Assembly (NCBI GenBank): GCA_020746875.1
Contig: JAGTJL010000004.1
Coordinates: 2,604,001-2,668,000 of the forward strand
Reading direction: 5' to 3'
DNA: 64,000 bases
From: Rhexocercosporidium sp. MPI-PUGE-AT-0058
Taxonomy: Eukaryota; Ascomycota; Leotiomycetes; Helotiales
Under the pieces are notes generated by a model. It worked only from the letters and a program-made list of their open reading frames with translations. It was not told the origin of the DNA and searched no databases. Positions 57,638 to 64,000 of the stretch are shown here, piece after piece (the first letter of the stretch is position 1; every line of letters begins with the position of its first letter). Both the position numbers and the translations under genes were made by a program.

Positions 57638-60600
57638 TCACGCAGGAATCATTCTCTTTCCCAATCCTTCAGCCGCCAAACGCCCTAACTGTCGGAGAGT
57701 TCCCGCGCCTATGATCTCCAACACCGTGACATCGACGGCAAAGCTCTGCTTCCACCACCTCCTCAATTCAATTGCCATCAATGAGTCTAGTCCGATCGCG
57801 GCCACTGTGGAAGAAAGTTCCATGTCGGTCGCATCTCGCATCATGAACTGAAAGATGCGTTGGCCAATCTCGGTCGCCAGAAAGTCGATACTCGCGTCTT
57901 CCAACAAGAAGTGTGCAGGATCACTGTCCGCCGCGGCCTGGAGGAGGAATTCTTTCAGGCCACCTGAAGCGTTGCTGCCATCGGCATCACCATCTGAGGT
58001 GGCACGCACGTTGTGGTACATGCCCATCTTCCGGTTCCGACGCCACAAAGTAGGGCACTTAGGGTCGTCGAGATGCAGCTCACTGTGCAGACCAGCAACT
58101 GTGTAACCGTGATTGGTCCACGGAACAAACGAATCTTGCTGTCGCTGGTCATCATCTTGGTCTAGCTGGTTCATCAAGGCGTATTGGAAAAACTCGATCG
58201 TCTCTTTTTCAGGCAAGAAGTGCAGACCTTGTGACCTCAGCTTCCGGCGGACGATAGGATTGTCGGCCACGAATCCCACATCGTCAACTGCACACAAGCC
58301 AATGACGGCTGCTGGAAGGCCTAGACGTCGACGGTATTGAACAAATGCCTCTAAGAAGGAGTTGGCGGCGGCGTAATTGCTCTGACCGGGGTGATGGGCA
58401 AGAGTCGCGATTGAACTAGACACCAAGAAGAAGTCCAAGGCCTGGCCTCGCTGAATGAATGCATTGTGTAAGTTCCAAGCTCCATCGACCTTTGGAGCGA
58501 TGGCTGCTGTCCACTTTTCATAGCTTAGATCAATAGCAGGCCCGTCCTAGATTCATAGTCAGCATTTTTTATCCTCTCGTCATTCATGTCGCCAAGCTAA
58601 CTTACCTGAAGAACCATGGCAAGATGGATTACGCCTCTGATTGGGGTTGCAGCTTGTGCAATCGCCTTCTCAATATCTTCTTTCACCTGAACTTGTCCCG
58701 CCACCGCAATAGCGGCGCAACCCACAGATTCCAGTTCAGCAAAGAATGACCTATCGTGCTCCCCTTTGCCAGCAGAACGAGACAGGAATATCAAATTGCG
58801 TGCTCCGTGTTCGGCCATCCAACTCGCAAGTGACTTGCCTACTCCACCAAGGCCGCCAGTGATCAAATAGCTCGCAGAAGGGTCGAATTTCATAACTGCT
58901 GGCGTAGATTTAGCAGCCAAATCGGATGCATGCTCTGGCATCTGCACAACGGCTTTGCCAATGTGATCACCCTTTTGCATGTATCGAAACGCTCGTTCAA
59001 TATCCTGGGCAGGGAAGTCGGCGCGACTGGATATGGGATGGATCTTCCCTTCGCTGTAGAGATCGATGGTATGTTGGAGCAGGCGGCCAACTTCCTCAGG
59101 GCGGCGTTCTAGCATATGTGCCAGATCGACACAGGCGTACGTTCTGTTGAGCAGAAAGGGTTCCAATGCCAGAGACCCAAATCCGACAAGATCACGCTTA
59201 CCGAGCTCAATAAGCTGGCCAAATTCGGCGACACACTCCCAAGAGGCGTGCAGGAGCTTCCCTGAAAGCGAGTTGAGTACGATGTCGACGCCTTTGCCGT
59301 TGGTTTCGCGCATAATACCAGAGACGAAGGAATCGTTGCGCGAGTTGAAAATGCGATTCTTCGGGATCCCATAGATTTCTTGGGCATATTTTGACTTCAC
59401 GTCGCTCCCTACGGTGACAAAAATCTAAGATCAAGGACTGTCAGCTTAGATCTCAATTGTGGCGAGGAATGGTCAAGAAACAAGTAAATATGCGCACCTC
59501 AGCACCAGCATTTCTACAAATTTGGATGGCTGCGTGTCCGATTCCACCACATGCGGAATGGATAAGAACAGTCTTCCCCTTCTCTACGTGTGCCACACGC
59601 ATCAAAGCCTGGATGACTGTGCCATAGACAGTAGGCATCGTGGCAGCATCTGCGAAACCGAGAATATCGGGAATCTTGGCTACCAGAGGAGCTTTCATAA
59701 CAGCTCTGGTCGAGAAGCAACCGTCCATGGCGACAGCAACAACACGATCCCCTGCCTTGACATGATTGACAGCAGATCCGACCTGGGTGACAATCCCTGA
59801 CATCTCGATACCCATTTGTGGGGTTCCGTCTCCAAATGTCAAGACGCCCATGGCAACCATGATGTCCTGGAGAACGTGTCAGCGTCAATGGGATAAGATA
59901 TAATGTACATGACATACCCTGAAGTTAAGCCCCACGGCTTTCGTCTCGATACAAACCTCATCCGCCTTCAATGGGTCTTGAGTAGTGCTGACCCAGTGCA
60001 GAGTCCCAAGCAGACCCGGTTTGCCGACTTCGAGTCGCTTCACAGCGGATTCACTCGCCGTCGATGAGATCATCTCATTCTCCAATCGGAAAGGCTGCGC
60101 CCGACAGATTTTGACGATACCGTTCTCTACTACAAACTCCATATCCGGGGAAAGTGCCTCGACATCATCGTGATCGACGATTTTTTGGAGAACCTTCAAG
60201 GTCAGATTGGTAAAAGAAGATTCTGACTGGGCCATCTCGAGTGTATAGAAGGGGAGCGACAGCTCTTCCCGAGTGATACGGAGTGCACCGATAGTCTGCC
60301 CGTGCCTCGGATCGACGCAGCCAACTTGCACCGGTGGCATTAACCAAAGCAGCTTCTGGCCTTGGTGCTGGCGACAAAGCTCCTGAAAGTTGGAAAGGCG
60401 GGTCGCTGTGATGTTTTGGTAAAAGTACCCTTCTAGGTCCAGCGTGACAATTATGGGACGATCTTGGGGAGGCAAGTTTCCAAACTTTGTCACGACAACA
60501 TCGTGACCAGACGATCGCAACTCAGCAATGAGCTTGCCGCTTGGGCCTTCATCTGGGTGCTCACACAGTACCGTGATGGCATTCAGACCTGGCGCTGTCA

Positions 60601-63600
60601 CTTGCCTATCGATTGTCTGGGATGCGGGACGACGTGACACCATAGCTGCGCAGTACTGGTATGGTTCTTCTTCATCGAAGACGACCGTGTTCACTCCAGT
60701 AAAGCCAGCCGCTTTGAGTTCCGTATCCCAACGGCTCACAGGGATGAAAGGCTCCCACTTTCGATTGTCAGCCTCTCCCATCCACCATCCAGAAAACTGG
60801 CCGAAAACGTAGCCTGGTGCCTTAGCAGCCGTGGCACACACTTCAGAGAGAAGCAATTGGCCACCTGGCCGAAGGAGGGGGCGAAGATTGCTCAAAGTAG
60901 CTTTCAGATCTGGAGTGGCATGAATGACATTGTTAGCCAGGATAAGATCATAGCTCTCGGCGGAAAAGCCCTGGTCAAAAGGGTTCTGGCTGATGTCAAA
61001 CACCTTGTACTCCATATTTGGAGCATATTTGAACCGCTCCGCGGCTTGGGCGAAGAAGCCAGCTGAGATGTCGGTGAAGGTGTAAGTGTTATAGGGAGGG
61101 TTTGTTGATTTGCCAACCAGGTCTCGGAGGATCAATTCAGTTGCGCCTCCTGTTCCTGCTCCAACTTCTAGAACTCGCAGCATGGGTTTGTTGATACTCA
61201 AGAGCTTGACGTATTTCGAGAAGTCGTAAGAAATGGAGTTGTAGATATCCGCCAAGGCATTGTTTTCCAGAAGCATGGCCAGAGCATCCATTTTCCCAGT
61301 AAACAGATCCTCGCAGTTCTGATTTACTTTGTAGATGCCGCGGGCGGGACCACCGAGCGTCGGATCCTCAGACACTTCGGCTAGCCTCCTCTCGATCTCG
61401 CTTTGGCGCTCTTCATGAGTGAGCGTAGTGAAGTGGAGAGCATCAATCTCGGGGAGTGGATATAGTCCGTCGACTGCCCTCTTACGCTCCAGACGAAGCC
61501 ATTCTCGGTAGATCTGATAGTGTGGCTGGCTTGGCTCTAGGTGTTCTACACGTTCCTGTTGTGCAATTTTGGAGTCAGTATGCCTCTTCGGAGACGTTCA
61601 GGGGTAGTTTTTTGTGGTGGGCATGATGCAGCCGCCTGAGGGATTTACTTACGAAAGTGTCTAGAATTGACAAGAGTACAATCTCTTCCACAGTCACCCT
61701 GATTTTTCTCGGGATAGTTGGCGCGTCGACCAGCAAAGCGATGTCCATAAAGTCGATATCTGGGGAGAACTCCATGCGGGCTGCCTTATGCCTATCCATA
61801 TCAGGCTCTCGATCGCCATCTAGCGGCGTTAACTTGGCCCCTCTGACACGGAGCACAACCTGATCATCCGCTGTACACAATAAGCCAACGTCTTTGGCTG
61901 CTGTGGCGGTCCAAGCCTCAGCAATAATATGGTCAGGCATGGCGAAGACCTCCATCTCTTCAATCAAGGTGGGAACGACAAGCTGCTGTAGGTTGCGGGC
62001 GACACCTCGAGCTCCTGCTGCGATGACGAGTTGAAAGGCTGAATCCATCGCGGCCGGATGGAACAAAAATGGCCCTTGAGCTGTTCTGGCAACACCTGCG
62101 ATAACTCGAGGTTCGGTTGGCGAGGCTTCCAAGAACTTGATACCCTGAAAGGCTGGACCGTATGCCAGACCAAGACGTGCCATGATCTCGTACCACCGGG
62201 TCACTGGGACTTTGCGTGGCAGCGTCTTAGCATTTGGTGTTGTGCTGATGTTCTGGTCTATAGCCATGACGCTACCTTCACAGTGCTTGATCCAGACTGA
62301 TCCCGAGCAAGACGAGATAACGAAGTCGTAGTATTCCGAATCAGAAGTATCAGTTAGCTTGCGTCGTCGGAACGTCGTCACAAGTTCCACTGGTTTGCTG
62401 TCCGTGAGGACCAACGCGGTATGGACAACAACGTGCTTGACTCTGAATCCCGTCTCGATGCCTGAGACTTGACGGATTGCCTCGCCAGCCATACAGACGT
62501 AGCCTGAGAAGGGGAAGACGATGTTCGTCGCTACTACGTGGTCACGAAGCCAGGGTTCATCTTCCAAGTCGAGAACGCATCTCCAGGCTGGCTCTAGCGC
62601 ACCGCTTTCCGGGATCCTTTCGCCAAGCAAGGCATGATGCCCATACTTTCTGAAGCGCCAGTCGTGTGATACTCTGTTCTCGTACCAGTAGTGGTCTGAG
62701 TGATCCCAGGCGTAGAGGGGAATGTCGGTGAGTATCTTGCCTGGTGGAAAGAGCGCTGGATCGGCAGGTATTTCAAGCTTCACATCTAATTGGAACAACT
62801 GGCCAAGCGCAGAGAGGAGTGACTCCGTGCAGTTCATGGACCGGATCATGGTGGGCACGTAGGTGTTTGGAACCCGTTCAGCTGCACAAATCTGCCGAAT
62901 TGGTCCGGCTAGCTGGGAGTGGGGGCCAACTTCGACACACAGCGGCTGAGTACCAGGTGGAAAGGAGGCAAGCATTGTCAAAAACCCAGGGCTGAATCGT
63001 ACTGACGAAGTCAGGTTGACGATCCAGTAGGCCAAGTCAATAGGCTCAGAGATTCGCTTAGCGGTGACCGTGGAAAACATAGCTGTTCCGGAAGCGAGTG
63101 GCGTTAAGGACGTACTTTTGGCCCCTAGTGCTTCCTGCATGGCTCTCATATACTTCTTTCCAATTACACTCATCGAAGGAGAATGGTAGGCAATATCGAC
63201 CTGGAGTCTTCGAGCCAAGCAGTCTGGAGCATCGGCTTTGATGTTGACAAGAACTTGATCTACCGCCTCGACGTCACCCGAGATTGTAGACGAGCTAGGG
63301 CTATTCTCCGCGGCAATAACAACACCGTCCAGTAGATATGGTTTGACAGCATCGGCGCCGAGCCCGACTGCTGCCATACCACCTTTGTGGGTGTGAAGTT
63401 TGGTGGTTAGTCCACGGAGGTAGGAGATGATGATAGCCTCGCGCAAAGACAAGAGGGCAGCGGCGTACGCAGCTGCTATTTCGCCGCTCGAGTGGCCAAT
63501 GACAGCTTCCGGTGTTACGTTGAGCCGCCGGAGCACATTCACCAAAGAAATCTGCACTGCGGTGGTGAGAGGCTGGGAGATCTCGGCTTGGTAAACTCGG

Positions 63601-64000
63601 CTAGTATGCTTCGCTTTCAACAGCTCATCTACTCACAGTGTCACTAGAGGTTTACCAGAAGGAGAAAAAGATTAGAAGTGGAAAACAGACATATGACATA
63701 CCTCTCAGCAACCATTCAGGAGCATCTTCAAGGGACTGCAAGACGGAATCCATTTCATCAATGCTCTGGGAAAATACTGGATGACTCAAGAGAAGCTCTT
63801 TCCCCATCTGCGGCCATTGTGCGCCCTGTCCGCTAAACACCATGATAAGAGGCTGTTTTCGAGCGGGTGTCTTCAAAGCTGGAGCTGGCATTGATTCCCC
63901 GCTTGCCGAAATGAGAGCATACGAACGACGAGTTAGCTTTTCGCGGCCAATGTTGAGAGTGTGCGCCAGGTCGGCCAAACGTGCAGGATGCTGTTGGCTA
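57638..64000 (-). CDS. Highly reducing type I polyketide synthase, AT-DH-MT-ER-KR-ACP, 5' part outside
   Basis: Iterative fungal PKS making a reduced, C-methylated chain from malonyl-CoA. Exons in the window: 63702-64000 (runs on), 61653-63628, 59918-61555, 59498-59866, 58606-59424 and 57638-58546; introns 51-97 nt, all in frame. Domains in order: AT with FSGQGAQW and GHSSGE; DH with HALLGERIPES, WLRDHVVATNIVFPFSGY and the Asp in AAMDSAFQ; C-methyltransferase with VLEVGAGTGGATELIL; ER with GIEMSGIV and SACGGIGHAAIQ; KR with ITGGLGGVGKSLA and the catalytic Tyr in QSNYAAANSF; and ACP with the phosphopantetheine Ser in GLDSLMAIE. No thioesterase follows. The DH motif HxxxGxxxxP reads HVVATNIVFP, with Thr for Gly. 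The KS lies beyond the right edge. Confidence 0.95.

Noticed and set aside
1..64000. tRNA, rRNA, CRISPR, bacterial-type operons
   Set aside because: No cloverleaf, rRNA core or spaced repeats were found by eye, and the genome is fungal; a tRNA scan would be needed to exclude tRNAs fully.

Overview
The window is nuclear DNA of a filamentous ascomycete (Pezizomycotina). Most genes carry several short introns of about 46-60 nt with GT..AG ends and CTRAC/CTGAT-like branch sites. The families present are typical of these fungi: a HET/NACHT STAND protein, a Zn2Cys6 regulator, a highly reducing polyketide synthase, an LaeA-type methyltransferase, a P450 and fungal histidine acid phosphatases. A Leotiomycete-like host is a guess only; nothing here proves the class. 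Exon joins below were worked out by hand from splice signals and reading-frame continuity.

Left part (1-23.4 kb): a gene-poor, partly AT-rich compartment. It starts with the 3' part of a serine carboxypeptidase (1-1856), followed by long gene-free stretches. Within these lies a three-exon gene for a small secreted protein with 12 cysteines (5231-5694). Around it is wreckage: a kinase N-lobe fragment between CTCAGG-rich repeats (6558-7340), a broken NACHT/ankyrin gene (8399-11005) that ends where another CTCAGG repeat begins, an acid phosphatase relic (11781-12346), a decayed piggyBac-type transposase (19554-21060) and an ankyrin scrap between further CTCAGG repeats (21700-22600). Several stops are of the C-to-T type expected from repeat-induced mutation (TGG to TAG, CGA to TGA). 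Two probably working genes sit in this zone: a NACHT protein with a HET-like domain at its C-terminus (13630-17753) and a small membrane protein (18037-19037).

Middle part (23.4-49 kb): an LaeA-like methyltransferase next to a P450 (23406-27404), then a denser set of mostly ordinary genes. These are a Cdc20/Ama1-type APC/C activator (29147-31850) with one apparent AT-AC intron, the Rab geranylgeranyltransferase alpha subunit (32426-33793), two divergent membrane proteins of unknown role (34378-36920), a Ulp1-type protease (38539-40449), a 2EXR/F-box-like protein (41233-42607), an F-box/LRR-like protein (43595-45341) and a membrane-anchored histidine acid phosphatase with a cysteine-rich insert (46690-48569).

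Right part (49.4-64 kb): a probable polyketide gene cluster. It holds an SMP-30 type lactonase (49455-50542), a Zn2Cys6 transcription factor (51008-53297), a CmcJ/AsaB-like oxidoreductase (53946-54881), an HSL-type alpha/beta hydrolase (55400-56419) and the AT-DH-MT-ER-KR-ACP part of a highly reducing PKS (57638 to the right edge; the KS lies outside). A plausible division of labour is: the PKS makes a reduced, C-methylated chain; the hydrolase or lactonase releases or opens an ester/lactone; the CmcJ-like enzyme oxidises; the Zn2Cys6 protein controls expression.
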